From the NCBI GenBank assembly GCA_009760855.2, contig WPIO01000066.1, forward strand, positions 1,014,501-1,078,500: 64,000 nucleotides of DNA, read 5' to 3'. The stretch is from Cristatella mucedo. Its lineage: Eukaryota > Bryozoa > Phylactolaemata > Cristatellidae. A program made the translations under genes and the position numbers. Positions within the stretch are counted from its first letter, which is position 1. Each line of letters begins with the position of its first letter. The notes under the pieces were generated by a model, which was not told the origin of the DNA, made no database searches, and saw nothing but the letters and a program-made list of their open reading frames with translations. Shown piece by piece: positions 33,691 to 46,360 of the stretch.

Positions 33691-36600
33691 TCCTACTTAA
33701 ATGGGGGTGCCTACTTGTCATGTTAGTGCATCTTTACCAATAAGATTGCAATTAAGATTATTCAGGAAAAATAGCCTAGAAGTTATTTCACTGAATAACT
33801 CAACTATCGGTGGTCTAAAGCTTACAATCCCATATTTCGTACTGAATTTTACTGTTACGATGACTTCACAATAATTTGCACACGGAACGGCACTTGAAAT
33901 TTCAACGTGTTGTATTCTTGTCGTTCAGCATGCATATTAAACCGAAAAAAATTTGCAAGATCATACACCAGACTTCGTTATAATGGCAATTAGGAGTCTC
34001 GGTTAGCAAGAGTCCTTGAAGGAGCAACAGTCCAGCATAGCAAGCGAAAAAAAGACGGTCAAGGGTGTGCGTTAGAAAGATGGCCGCCACTGCCTTTATT
34101 AGGAAGCATACGGATTCCTAACGCTCGAAATAAATTTAATTTAAAAGACCTCAATTTCGCTCAAGTGGCTGGTTTATTGTAATAAAAGTTAATTTACAGT
34201 GCAGATTTTCACGATAATACAACTTCCGTTAAAACCTTTTAGCCATCGTTTAAAAACCTGCTGGAAAATTCTTAGACACATACTATTTACCCACTTAGCA
34301 TCTAGCATACAATTTAATTCAGTGCATATATCGTATTGCACTCTCGTTCGAAGCAGTGCTTTATTACTTACAATATAGTCAACATCTAATATCGAGCGCC
34401 ACACCTAAGGCAACTTATTCCCTCGTTAAAACTTCGCACGAAAAAATCTTTCTACCGTTGCCAGAACAAATGAAATTCTTGGGATGAATAAACTGAAAGG
34501 TTTCGGTGTGAGCGTTCGTCGCTTTACTCAACAGTTACCTTCCAAGGTCAAAAGCCAATGGGTAAATTCGTAAAAATATGACTTAACAAAAAAAGCATAA
34601 AAAAATGGCTACATAGGCACACGTAAATTTAGGGAATCCAACCACTTATTGCTCATATTGCTTATGGAAGAGCTTTATTAGGTGGTACTACAGCCTTGAT
34701 CTTACCTCGCCAACTATTCTGAACCTCATACAAGTTGATATCTCGAGGCCTTTTAGAATCTGAAAAAAATTAGTCAGAATTCAGTCAAGATGTCAAATTA
34801 ACACACCTAATAGCTATTAGCAGTACAGTAATTACAGAATTTGCGGCACGCAGACATAAGAAAACCTATTGTGTGAAAACCTAATATTTGCCTTCAAGGA
34901 CACTTGATAATTGCTTTACTAAATAGGCGCATTTTAGCCTTCACGATTAAAGTAAGTTAAATCTAATTTTAGTCCAGAATATTGAAAAAAGATACATTTT
35001 TAAATGTCGTGAATAATATAGACGTAATTTATCGTTTGTAGTGAATACAGGCTTTAGTAGAAATAACGACATATAGGCAGTCACAAGTTAGATTTAAGCT
35101 TGGTCGCTGGCCGGAGCTACGCATGATCACTTAGAACGACACATAGCAGGATGCGATGTGAAATGCGATAATAGGTCTGGGTCTGAACATTAAAATAAAG
35201 TGTCCGAAAAATTGAATTTCAACGGGGAAGCTTTAAATCGTGTTAGTTGCCTCATGGGAATTAAGCAAAGATTGATGAATTGAGGTGTTACAAACCTGTC
35301 GCAATGCTTAGGAAAGCCTAATACAGTAAGAACAAGTGCGGCGATTGCTGACTTAATATTAAATAGCATTCAGAGAGTAAATCAGTTAGTTATTGACGAC
35401 TTAAGACGACCTATCTATTCTTTGTTTGGTAATTTATTACATATTTGGTAACCCATAACTGCTTCATTGATTGAGTTTGTTAAAGCTCATAAAACCACAT
35501 TCCACAGTTTCCGCTTTCTATTTGCGCAAGCTCATAAAGTAGCATGTTATAGTCTTGAGAAGGATTAAAGAGGATTTATTCTATTCAAGTCGCGTTCTTC
35601 AGGACTTAATTAAAGACCCCAATTTAGGTATTGAAAGAAAATTTGAGATCTGAATATAGCCATATCACACACCGCTTAAGTTAAAGCTTGAAACACAAAT
35701 GGGATTTAGTAATCAATCCTAAACGGGTAGATATCGCTTTGCAATCTTTCCAGACCATATCCGTAGCTATTCTAGTTTAGTTGCATTTTACAGTGAATAG
35801 AACACGAGAGATTGCAATAAGCTGCCATAAGAAAAATGTCACTGAAAAGAAGCGATCGCAGCAACCATTGTAAGCCGATCTGTTGCTAAATACTTTGGGA
35901 GTGCCAAACAATAAAGTCTTTACTTAGATGCTTGGCAAGCCGAGCTTAACGTGCCTGAAATTTGCGTACTAAAGCTCACACTGCTCTTACAGTTGCTGGT
36001 CAGTGCTCAGGTCAGGGTCGGAAGAATACTGCAGACAAAGCTTTGGGACATTGGTAGCTATTTTATGAATTTGCTATGGTAACCGGAAATGCACTCTTTC
36101 AAATAACACTTGAGGTAAGCATTCAACAATAGTGAATATCCTTCTCAGGCACATACAAATCGACGCAAAATTGGCTTCCATTAGAAAAACGACCAGAATT
36201 TTTTTTTTAAAGAAAAAGTCAGCCCAACTTCTGACAAGACAGAAGAACATTACGAATATAGTGATTAGCATATGCAAAGACCCCTGAAGCTACCTCTACA
36301 ATATATTGTCTAATTCTAATTTAATCACTCAACTTTTATTCACAACTCTCATTCAATCAGTGGGTTATCAGTTGGGAGCCGCAAACCACGCATGAATAAA
36401 TAATGGTCCTTCGGAAAATTTGAGAAGACCCTGAGCCCAGCTTTGACTGCAGTGACGCTGGAAACCATTTCACCACCTGCTGTTAAAAGCCTGCTTTAGC
36501 TCATAGATGCACATGTCGTTGTTCCAGCGTATACATTAAAAGGGGAATCGGTTGACTAGTAATTTCTCGTCTATACTCTGAGGTGGCTTCTTTTCAAGCT

Positions 36601-37495
36601 TAGCAACTGCTTTGCATGTCAACCTTGGTGGCTAATCCACAGGAGGTGGAAAGTTACTGGGATCAGGCCGTTGGGGACACTAGGGTAAACACAGTTCAAC
36701 TAATGCTGCTACAGCAGGAGACCACAACTTAAGTCTTTGGTGCAGCAGTCCTATTTATTTTTAACGTCTCCCTCTCTCTCCTCCCCACTCTCTCACCCAC
36801 TGATCTGTGCATATAAATAGTTTCCCTCGGGAAGGTCTAGTAGCTGGTGTTTAGGTAGACTTGTTCGAACAAATTCGTGCCAAGCTTGCTGGGGCAGGAT
36901 GGAGTGCAGCTGTTGTCGCCTCTAGAAACAATTTAGCCTGGCCCATAGTGCATAAAAAGTAAGTCTGACCAGGACATGCATGCATCTCATTCTTCAAGTC
37001 GTCAAATCTTCTAGTCCAGGGGTCGGCAAACATCTCGGATTACTGAGCTATTTCAGGAAGTTTAGACGGGACACAAAAAGAGACCACGCCCACTCCTTCG
37101 GGCCGTGGGTGTGGCCGTAGTCAGACGAACAGGCCTGCAATCACTTTACACCTACAGACGAGCATGGCAATTAGTGCAGTCGATGTTCATCGCTCCTCGC
37201 CGGCCAGGCGCTTCTGCTGCATAAAGTGGTTTAAATTAGTTCCAAAACTAAACGCTAGTCACAGCTTGAGCTGCAATCAGTAGTAACCGGTGCAGGTGGT
37301 GGTGGGGGAAAGCGCGACCATTTAAATCAAGCTGGATCTAACAATAAATAACTTGGGGTGGGCGTTAGGTCGAACAGGAGTACTAGGTAAGCCGTATCTG
37401 ACCTAAAGGCCGGAGTTTACATAACCTTGCAATATTTCTAGTCATCAAACCTTGCAGACCACTTTGAGACACCAGCTTCGTTAATGTAATATATC
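33691..37495. other. Long AT-rich unique stretch, no gene recognised
   Basis: About 3.8 kb without LINE or SINE matches and without an open frame above 75 codons. It includes a pyrimidine-rich run near 36765-36800 and a somewhat GC-richer patch at 37080-37330. Being free of transposons is unusual in this window and could mark intronic or regulatory DNA, but no motif supports a specific role. Confidence 0.4.
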
Positions 37496-37630
37496 TCCAC
37501 CGAGCTGGTTTGGTCAAGCGGTTAAGGTGCTCGCCCCGACCAAGGTCGTGAGCTCGAGCCCCAAGGCATTTGTGAAGCGCCTGGTTAAAGATTAAGTTCT
37601 CTTGGGGCGCTATATAAATATGGATTAAAT
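37496..37630 (+). mobile_element. S1 SINE
   Basis: Plus-oriented. The head GTTTGGTCAAGCGGTTAAGG resembles the A-box region of class II tRNAs (Ser or Leu type), and the B-box-like GAGCTCGAGCCCC follows. Then come GAAGCGCCTGGTTAAAGATT and TTCTCTTGGGGCGCTATATA. That part is the same two-arm hairpin that ends LINE-A, so S1 is probably moved by LINE-A or a close relative. Confidence 0.88.
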
Positions 37631-37639
37631 TAAATTTTT

Positions 37640-40245
37640 TCCCCGCCTGTAACTCCACAAAGTCATTAAGACAATGTGGGTGTTACGCAGAAGAGTTTTG
37701 TAAAGCTCGCTAACAGCCTAAGCGGCTTTCGGTACGCATTCGGTAGCCAACAGACTTCGTCTCACGCAACAAAGAGAAAGTGGGAAGCATAGCAGAGTCA
37801 GAAGAGTAATTGAGGTAGTAAATAGCATAGAAGTAGCAGGTAAGGACCGCTGAAAAAGATGTGCCATAGTCGGCAGTGGGAAAGTAGTTGTCGTTGCGTA
37901 AGAATTGTGGAAGCGAGTTCCACAGTCTAGGACCTGCAAAGCTAAAGCTTCTGTCGCCAACTGTCTTTAAGCAAAGGAATGGAACAGCTAATTTATTGTC
38001 CACACAGGACCTCAGGGCACGAACGGGCTGTAACTGATGCAGCAGTTCAGCTAGGTACGAAGGAGCCAAGCCGTGGCTGGCCTTGTGGGTCAGCGTAAGA
38101 ACTTTGCTCTGTATCCTTTGCTCAACCGGCAACCATCCTAGCTCTTTCAGCAAAGGAGAGGCGTGCTCAAACCGCTGGAATTTGAAGACCAGCCTTGCAG
38201 CCATATTCATAGTCAGCTTAGTGGCATAATAGCTTTTTTGGCAGCCAAGCCAAATGGGAATTACAATAATCAAGCCGAGACAGCACTAAAGAGCGAGTTA
38301 AATTTTTTACAAGCCACTGTGGGAGACAGCTTCTAATCTTGGACAGGGATTGGATGTGATGGCTAGCTGTAGAGGCAGTCTTCTGAATGAAGCTTTTGAA
38401 ATCAAAGCAGCTGTCGAACACGATACCTAGATTACGAGCACGTGGTGAAGGCCGCACAATAGCATCACCAATTAGAATAGCAAAGCTTTTTAATCCAGCT
38501 ACATGCTTAGGGCGTCCTATGAGCAGCAGTTTGGTTTTATCGTCATTTAATTTCAGGAAGTTTTCCGACATCCAGGATCGAATATTGGCAAGGCAAGCAT
38601 TCAGTTTCTCAGTTGCTGCAGCATATTCCGATGGTTTAAATGACAAATACAACTGAGTATCGTCAACATAAGAAGTGATATCCTATTCCATGGGCCTTAA
38701 TCACTTTTCCCAGAGGTTGTGTATGAATGGAGAAAGCAAGGGACCGAGTACAGACCCTTGAGGGACTCCACAGGTGACCCTTCTCATGTCTGAGACCTGA
38801 CCCCCACACGACACGGATTGAACACGATCACACAAATATGATATAAACCACGCCGGTGATTCGTCTGCCAGACTGATCGTTGTTCTCAATCGTTCAAGCA
38901 GAACTTTGTGATCAGTGGTGTCGAAGGCAGTGGAAAGATCTAGCAGAGGTAGGGCAGTGACATTCCTGTCGTCGTTGCCACGTAGAATGTTATTGTTAAC
39001 ACGGAGGAGAGCAGTTTCAGTAGAGTGCTGCCTCTTGAACCCTGATTAAAATTTTTTGGACATTCCATTATTTTCAATATGTTCAACTAGCTGCTTAGCA
39101 ACAAATTTTTCGAGAATCCTTGACAAGAACGGAAGAAAGGAAACTGGACGATAGTTTGCTAGGACCTCTGTGTCTAATTCAGGCTTTTAAGAATAGGTCT
39201 AACGATTGCCGATTTGAAGGATTTGGGGACGACCCCTTTTCCCAAAGATGCATTAAAAATCTTGGTTATAGCAAGGCTAAGATGGTCTGCTAGTGAAGAC
39301 CACAGAGATGAAGGTATAGGGTCTTCAGGAGACGAACTCTTTTTGCTAGACCTTATTAAGGCAGCCACATCACAGGCAGAAACATCGTAGAACCTTTTAA
39401 GAAAGGTCACAGGTTGAGGAACGGGGATTGATTTGGTCGGAGGGTGCCTAATGGAGGCACGAACGTGCACAATTTTTTTAGTAAAGAAGGCTGAAAGGTT
39501 TTCTGCTGAGCCCTTAATATCTGGGGAGTCAGACCTCACAGCTTTGGCCTGTAAATGGTTTACTGTCTTAGAAATCCGTTTAGTGTCCAACTGGCAAGAA
39601 TTCAGCTTTCTAATGAAAAAATAAGCCCCGTTTTTTAAGCTTCCGTGTATAAACTCGAAGGAAGTCTTTAAAATTGACTAGATCTGCCTCAGACCCCGAT
39701 TTCTTGAAACGACGTTGTAGCCTGCGCCTCACCCGACGCATCTTAAGGAGATTCTTGTAAATTGAAAAGAATCTCGACGACTTTGAACATGGATAGAGCG
39801 AACGGGAGCATGCTTGTCAAGCGCACTCCCGAGTGTCATGTTCATCGCATCAGTGATGGTATCGAGGCTGCCGGTCGAGTATGAAAGCAGATCAAGAAGA
39901 ACTGCATCACAAACATATTAAAAAAACTTGTCTATTTAAATGCTTTGTAAGTTACGTCGTTTAGCAAATTCGACATTGCCCTGTACGTACAAGGGAGCAG
40001 AAACAGTAAACGAGACCGAACAATGATCTGAGAGAGTCAGTGGGTACACCACAAAGTCAGTGGGGAGTACATCCTTAGTCATCACGAGATCTAGAATGTG
40101 GCCACCGATGTGGGTGCTATGATTAACGTGTTGGGCCAAACCAAAATTCTCCAGACAGTCAAGAAATGAGCAGACATTGAAACCAGCATTCGTGCACGAG
40201 CCCATAGGAAAAATGGAATAACAGCGGAACATTATGAATTAATGC
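37640..40245 (-). mobile_element. Longest LINE-B copy (endonuclease end to tail)
   Basis: A minus-oriented copy of about 2.6 kb. From 5' to 3' on the minus strand, the endonuclease end comes first with HIGGHILDLVMTKDVLPTDF and SDHCSVSF. A linker with SPEDPIPSSLWSSL follows, then reverse transcriptase with LLDLSTAFDTTDHKVLLERL, CGVPQGSVLGP and YVDDTQLYLSF. The C-terminal half is open from 38273 to 37710. The 3' end lies near 37645. A few frameshifts and stops split it into about five frames. The 5' part of the endonuclease is missing. Confidence 0.92.
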
Positions 40246-42689
40246 TCTTACGACCGTTTACAGATGGTAGGATAAGTTATTGACATATGCTTGATCTAAA
40301 TTGAAAGCAGAAGGGATTCACTTAGTTATAATTTTAAAATCGCATTTGTGATTAGTTTGTATCTAGGATAGCAATCTAGGGAGCACAGATTCAGTTAACC
40401 AATGCAAAAAATTCGGGATTCATTTGCATTGAGGTGTATAACATATCGTAGCTAATAAATGTATCTGCTATGTCCTGGCAGTAGTTGTGCAGCTCCCCAC
40501 ATACAGGTAATCTGGCCAATGCCACTACGAGCTCACAGTTGGCTCAACCTGTATGACTAAACATTTCGGTCCTACTATTCGCAGTTATTGATAATGTTAT
40601 GGAAACATGTCCAACTTTACTAAAACACGGACCGTATAATTTAGTATAATCACCCGAAACCCAATTTATATAGATAGAGGTAGTCATTACGAAGAGGTTA
40701 TTTAAGGATACAATAGAAACTATACCATGCTCAGTTTATTTTTACATTTAATATATTTACCTATGTATCACGTATACCATATAATATATACACTATGAAT
40801 ACGTCTTATATTTAGTTATACTTATTATAATATACTTTACTACAAAAATTTAACTAATTTGTCAGATAAATCGATCACAAGTCTTGGGTGCGAAAATAAA
40901 GCAGTGCCTGATATGAAGGGCTAAACGCAGCTCTCGCATTATGCTTGTAGTTATGCTTTTCGGTGAATTGAAGGATGCAGCTGAACCGGTGAGACACGGC
41001 ATACAGGGTTGAAATTGTGACAAGGTTGAAAAAGTGTGCATTCTGAGCCTCATTTCTGCCGGATCCTCTGCCCATTAGACGACATAGCATGTGTATCTGA
41101 TCCGATTTAAGGTTTGTGCACTCACGAATTTTATGTAGAGCAGTGCAGTATCAGAGGCATTTCAGTTTAATATTGTCATCGTTAGTTCTTCCAGAGAGCT
41201 CTATTAAATCGAAGATAAGGTTTTAATGTGTCACAGACGCTTGCCACCGTTCGGCTGTTCGGCTCGACTTGATCTGAGGGCTAAAGAAGAAGTGCTGGCA
41301 CCGAGTTATTAGCCAGATGTGGCTGGTACCATTGAGTATCGAAGGGAACCATTTTAATTTAATTCAGCTAACGACTGTATCCTGAAAGGTCTCACCGGGG
41401 TTATACAACGCAAATTTGAAATAAGGCTGGGAACATATATTTATTTGCCGCTAGCTGTTTGTCAAAGCGTACGAGCTGTTGGCTGAGCACTAAAATACAC
41501 ACGCACTCTAAATAATAGACTTTCTAGTAGCAAGATGTGTAAATAGTTTCATGCAGTAGTGAAGTGAGGAATACAGTGTATAATGTAATGGTTTGAGGAC
41601 AGTGGAAGTTTAGATTTGCCAGATCAATATTTTAGTTCAGAATAAGGAAGGCTACTAAAATGATACTTGTAATAGCACTATGGCATTTTGATAGTATTCC
41701 ATGACCACAAAATTATACCCAACAAATTTTTGGTAGATGCAAGCGAAAAAAAGAAGTTTGATTGGAAAAAAGTGTTTTCGTTCGTGATTTATTTCTTGTG
41801 TTGAAGTCCAAAAATATCAATTTGTTATAACCTACAAACGTGTCTTAAGCTCCAAAGAAGCTCGGAAGAAATTTAAGACATTGAACTTATAGCAAGGAGC
41901 TTGCTTAGGGGCACCGATCTGAGGATACGGATATATATGAAAGATGGCAGAACTAATTTACTGTTCGCCGATCTGTAATTAGTCTGAATAAACCAATACA
42001 AATAAATGGTTATAGCACTCGTGTAGGTGTCCACGTTATAATTCTCTATATTTGCTCTCAGAAACATATATTCATCTGGCCTCGGGCTAAACCTCTAGCT
42101 ATTGCGTTTCGTCATTTGGCTGTGATACCAAGCAACAACCGATCCCTTAAAGGTAGTGCCTTCAGTTATTTGAACCTCAACCCTTGCAAATTATCGACTA
42201 CCTATGTCCGAACCTTCGAAGAAAGCCAAATTGTTCCGCGAAGCATTTATTTAACCTGTTTGAATTGCCAGTTAATAAAAGTTGGGTCAAAGCAATCAAC
42301 ATGTTAGCTCTAAGCAGGTAAAATTGATCTTTTCCGCAGATATAAATTACGTACATAAAACCATTATCTCTCAGGGCTATGCAAAAGTATTTTAAATCTC
42401 ATGCACACTTTGTAGGCTGCTAAAATGCGAGGAAATTTGTTGAATACATTGTGAGTTAGAAAAGAAGTTGAAAAGGTCAATATTGAAATTACTCCAAAAG
42501 TTGCTGCCATATTCACAAAATTAGTTTGGACCAACAAATTAACATAATATAGTAGTAAAATATAATTTCTGTGAAGATTCCAACTTTTAAAATTAAAAAA
42601 AAACGGATAATTGTTTATAGCAAGTGAAGCACGTTGAACTAATTCTATTATAATGTAGTCTTACTTATAATAGCAGTACTGCTACTAAT
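40246..42689. other. Long AT-rich unique stretch, no gene recognised
   Basis: No LINE-A, LINE-B or SINE match. Two overlapping minus frames at 40862-41090 (63 and 71 codons) stand out in a slightly GC-richer patch but have no family resemblance. They may be part of an unknown repeat. The rest is low-complexity AT-rich DNA. Confidence 0.4.
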
Positions 42690-43635
42690 AATAATACACA
42701 TAATAAAGCACCATCAGTGAACTCAATATCCTCTAAGCACTTTTCATTTGCTTCGAAATAAACACGATTAAATGGTGAGTGGTATCGTGCTCGATAAACG
42801 AAATGAATAACATGGTCAGGGGTGACATGCACCGGGCCAGCATGCTATTGTGGTTAGTAGCAGCATGGCAAAAAAGCAGTGCCTGCAGCGTCCCTAAGCA
42901 AATAACGGAAGAATCGCAATGACCCAATAAAGGCTGTGACAAATATGTGCGTTTTTAATTTCTCTTGTGAATGTAGTACAGTCTGGGACGTCGTGACTCA
43001 GGTCGGGAGTGAGTTTCAGGCATTGGGAGAATACAAATTAAAGGCACTTTCCAACAGATTTAAGGTTAGTACAAGGCATAGGTAAATGGTCTTATTCCAA
43101 AAAGCGAGTTGGGTGATGCTGAGCCTGGCGTGAAGTAGATCTGATAGGTAGGCTGGAGTCAAGGAATGAAGAGACCTAAAAGTGAGTGACTAAACCTTAC
43201 ATTCGATTCGTTGCTTGAATGATAGCCAGTGCTGGTCGGCGAAAACTGGTGTGATATGCCAACTGTAGCTCTCACGGCAGACAAGCCTAGCTGCAGAGTT
43301 TTGCACGAGCTGTAAGCGCCGGTTTGCACATGCCATTATACCAGCAGGCAGTGAGTTACAGAAGTCAAGACGGGATGCCAAAAATGCACGGAACAACTTA
43401 GATGTGGTATCTCTGTCTAAGCAAGCCGAGTTTTAGCAATGTTATGTAGCTGCAAGTCGTTGAACTTGATTGTGGAGCTGATCTGGTTGTCAAAGGTAAG
43501 GCCAATTTGGAACACGATGCCTTGATTTTACACAGATTCAACCGGAGAAATACTGGCAGAGCCGATTTTAAGTGTTAAACATTAAAATTTCTGAATCGCA
43601 CTTGCTTTGCCTATAATTTATAGCTTAATTGAGAC
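42690..43635 (-). mobile_element. LINE-A 3' fragment
   Basis: Minus-oriented, with tail complement and hairpin at the left (TAATAATAATACACATAATA...). The C-terminal coding region includes ASRLDFCNSLPAGIMACANR, then sequence up to the thumb. Truncated near 43635, just before an S2 SINE. Confidence 0.85.
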
Positions 43636-43649
43636 TATAGAAGGAAATA

Positions 43650-43840
43650 TTCCGTGATGGCACACTAGGTAAGGCGGTTGCTTTCAAGACCTCGGGCCCG
43701 AGGTCGTGGGTTCGATTCCTGCGATGGGCGATTCTTTATCACCACTGCAAGCGGTGGTGATAGCCGTAAAGGCTCTTCTATCGCTATACAAAAAGAAGCT
43801 GTTTAATCAGCTAGGATTTATTGATTCATATTCAAGGGTC
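43650..43840 (+). mobile_element. S2 SINE, best copy
   Basis: The clearest S2 copy. The tRNA-like head has GGCACACTAGGTAAGGCGG and GTCGTGGGTTCGATTCCTGC. A body with an internal inverted repeat follows (CCACTGCAAGCGGTGGTGA), then TAGCCGTAAAGGCTCTTCTA, and the 3' end AGCTAGGATTTATTGATTCA. It does not carry the LINE-A hairpin, so S2 must depend on a different tail or partner from S1. Confidence 0.88.
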
Positions 43841-44694
43841 TAAAAATTAATGCCTTCTTGATTCCTATTTCGGTGCACTGATATAACACAGTTTATTTTA
43901 AATAATTTAAAAGATTATGTTTATTTATCCCATTAAAAATTAATGACAGAAAAGGATATAATTGGCAAGCTTCATTCCAAATAAAGGCAAACAATTAAAC
44001 ATTTCACTGATCTCAGCTGTTCGCTAGGTTGCTGGTCTTCATGCCAACATTATTCGCTATTCTACTCCTAGCTACCTAGTGGAGGTAATTCCTCGTTATA
44101 ATTTGCTTGTAAATTGAGTTCATTTGCACATCATACAGCAGCATCATTAATCAGGTTACTTTACTGCAAGCTGTGGTCAAGTTAGATATAGCAAACAAAT
44201 GGGGGCCTGTGCAAAGTAATATCTGTCTGCATGTTTCATACGTGTTTCGCATGAAGCTACTAACTTGATTAGAGATACAATATAGAGATTTTCAACCATG
44301 AAACTAAAAATTCATTCGCATGGACCAAGTTACGAATAAAGTTTGGGCTGTCAGCTATGGTGTGAATTTCGTTTGGTCTGACTTTTGCAAGATGCATGAC
44401 AGCTCACCCCGTTTCGTTTCCCGGCTGTCAGGTCCTCTGGTTGGTTAGCTGATGCTTTAGTCGCAGCTCAATAGTAACTGCTGCTGTTAGAGGTGCTGTA
44501 CTGTCTGCTGTCTAGCTCTGATTTACTAAGGCAGCAAAGAGAGCTTGCTGAGCAGTGGCTAATCTAAAATCTACATAGGGATTAGCTGTATCTTAGTGAG
44601 CTATTCAAAAATGCCGTTACTACCCTTAATGCAATTATCATTCTTTTTGAGGCTCATCCTTATCGAGTCTCTTCAATGCAATACAGTGTTATAT
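43841..44694. other. Unique sequence, no gene recognised
   Basis: AT-rich, with no open frame or repeat match. Confidence 0.35.
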
Positions 44695-45700
44695 ATATAG
44701 GTCTGTTACCTAGCAAAGTCACACGTACCATTAAGCTGTTACGTGGGAGAGTTTTCTATAAAAAACTCAATGCCCAAGCGGATTTCCATTAGAATTTGGT
44801 AGCTACAAGACTTGTGATGCAACAAAGAGAAGTGAGAATTACATTTATCTCAGGGGAGAAGTTAAGTAGTCAGTAGCCTGACAGTAGCAAGAAAGGACGA
44901 CTGGAAAAGATGGGCAATAGTCGACATAACGAGAGTTGATGTCGTTGGGTAAGAATTGTGGATAATTTCTGCAGTCTATGATATTGAAAGGTAAATGTTC
45001 TGTCACTAACGGTAATGCTTACCGAAAGCCGCGTAGGCTGTGAGTGCGCTGCACAAGACTCTCCTGCATAACACCCACGTGGTCTTTATGACTTTGTGGA
45101 GTTACAGACGGAGGTACATTATATTACATTAAGGAAGAGGATGAATGGAACAGCTAATTTATCTTACATAGGGGACCTGAGGGTACGTGCTAGCTTAAAC
45201 TGGTGGAGCCGTTTAGCTGGCTATGAATGAGCCAAGCTTCGGGGAGCCAGATGACAGAGTTTAAGAATTCGACTCTGTATCAAATGATTGCGTGGATTCC
45301 ATCGAAGTTCCCACAGCAAGTTCAAATCATCAATCAGTTCATATCGTCCAAAGTGTGGTATTTTGTAGCTAGCCTTGCAACGATATTCATCGCCAGCTAA
45401 AATGGTTCGGCTGCGTTTTTCAGTATTCCATCTATGTGGGTAAGCATTAATACTGACGAGTCAAAAAAGGGAGGAGGTAATAGTTTTTACGATCAACCGG
45501 GGTAGACTATCTCTAATCTTACATAAGGATCGCACGCAATAGCTAGCCCTTACTATAGTTTTCTTATTGAATAAGTAAATGGTTGAAGGAGCACACTTGC
45601 ACTCAAGAGAGTGAGCTGTTTGAGTGGCCATGGCCCTGCGAATTGTGAAAGATTGAAAAGGCAGCAGGCTCATAAAATACGTAGCATGGTTCTCAGTCCA
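44695..45700 (-). mobile_element. LINE-B 3' half, old, with nested LINE-B end
   Basis: A minus-oriented, strongly diverged copy of the C-terminal region. The TTCTGTCACTAACGG stretch corresponds to the GDRSFSS coding block, and RVRSLCKIRDSLPRL-like coding lies near 45530. It is interrupted by a plus-oriented short LINE-B 3' end at 45014-45130. No intact frame remains. Confidence 0.72.
45014..45130 (+). mobile_element. Short LINE-B 3'-end insertion
   Basis: A piece of about 117 bp from AATGCTTACCGAAAGCCGCG to the (ATT)-rich tail, lying within a minus-oriented LINE-B. It starts at the same family position (within 2-3 bases) as the short copy at 10428-10530. Confidence 0.8.
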
Positions 45701-46250
45701 ACTGTAAGGTGTTCTCTGTTCTAAGACTTAGTCGTGGGTTGGAGCCATTCAGCAGACAGTCTATCAGTGCCCAATAAAAGCCTCTGAGATAACTGCTTAG
45801 GCTTGGTACTTGCAATGTTCCTTTTAAAGTTTATGATTTCCATCAGTGCGACGTGAGTACCAAATAAAACGACGATTTTTCTTTCATTTGTATATGGCAT
45901 CACCATGCATCTGCTTCACTTGCGTGCCAGAGATATGCATACTCTTAACCTTCACTGAAAACTAAATTGCTCACATTCACAAATGAATCAAATGAGATTT
46001 AAGGAACCTAAATAATACGACCAAACCTATTAAAAATATTAGGAAAAGATATTTTAACCTAGAAATCGGTGATGACAGCCCGTAAAAGGCCTTGGCGATC
46101 ATGCATCATGTACAATCGGTATATGTTATCTGGGCCCTGTGGCTCGTGCACAATAGAAGTTTTACGAAAGAAGGCTAGGAAAGTATGTCTTTTTTACCTA
46201 AATCAGAACAGCATAAATCGGTTAGCCTTAGCAATACACTAAACAACGGG
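45701..46250. other. Unique sequence, no gene recognised
   Basis: No repeat match and no open frame with family resemblance. Confidence 0.3.
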
Positions 46251-46254
46251 GCTG

Positions 46255-46358
46255 GTATTTTCGAAACTGGCCTTGGTAGCTCCACAGGCAAAGTGGTTTA
46301 TCCCCCGATGTCTACTTAGTTGCCAGGCACATTCTGAGGTTTCACTTCCATGCAGATG
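46255..46358 (+). mobile_element. LINE-A reverse transcriptase scrap
   Basis: It holds decayed VAPQ...-like and FHFHADDS-like coding that corresponds to the GVPQGS...FHFYADDT block. It is cut off by the LINE-B that starts at 46361. Confidence 0.5.
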
Positions 46359-46360
46359 AC

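Noticed and set aside
43650-43740. tRNA gene
   Set aside because: The B-box-like sequence is good, but no full cloverleaf can be drawn and the same head recurs with a conserved non-tRNA body, so it is a SINE. The same applies to the S1 heads.
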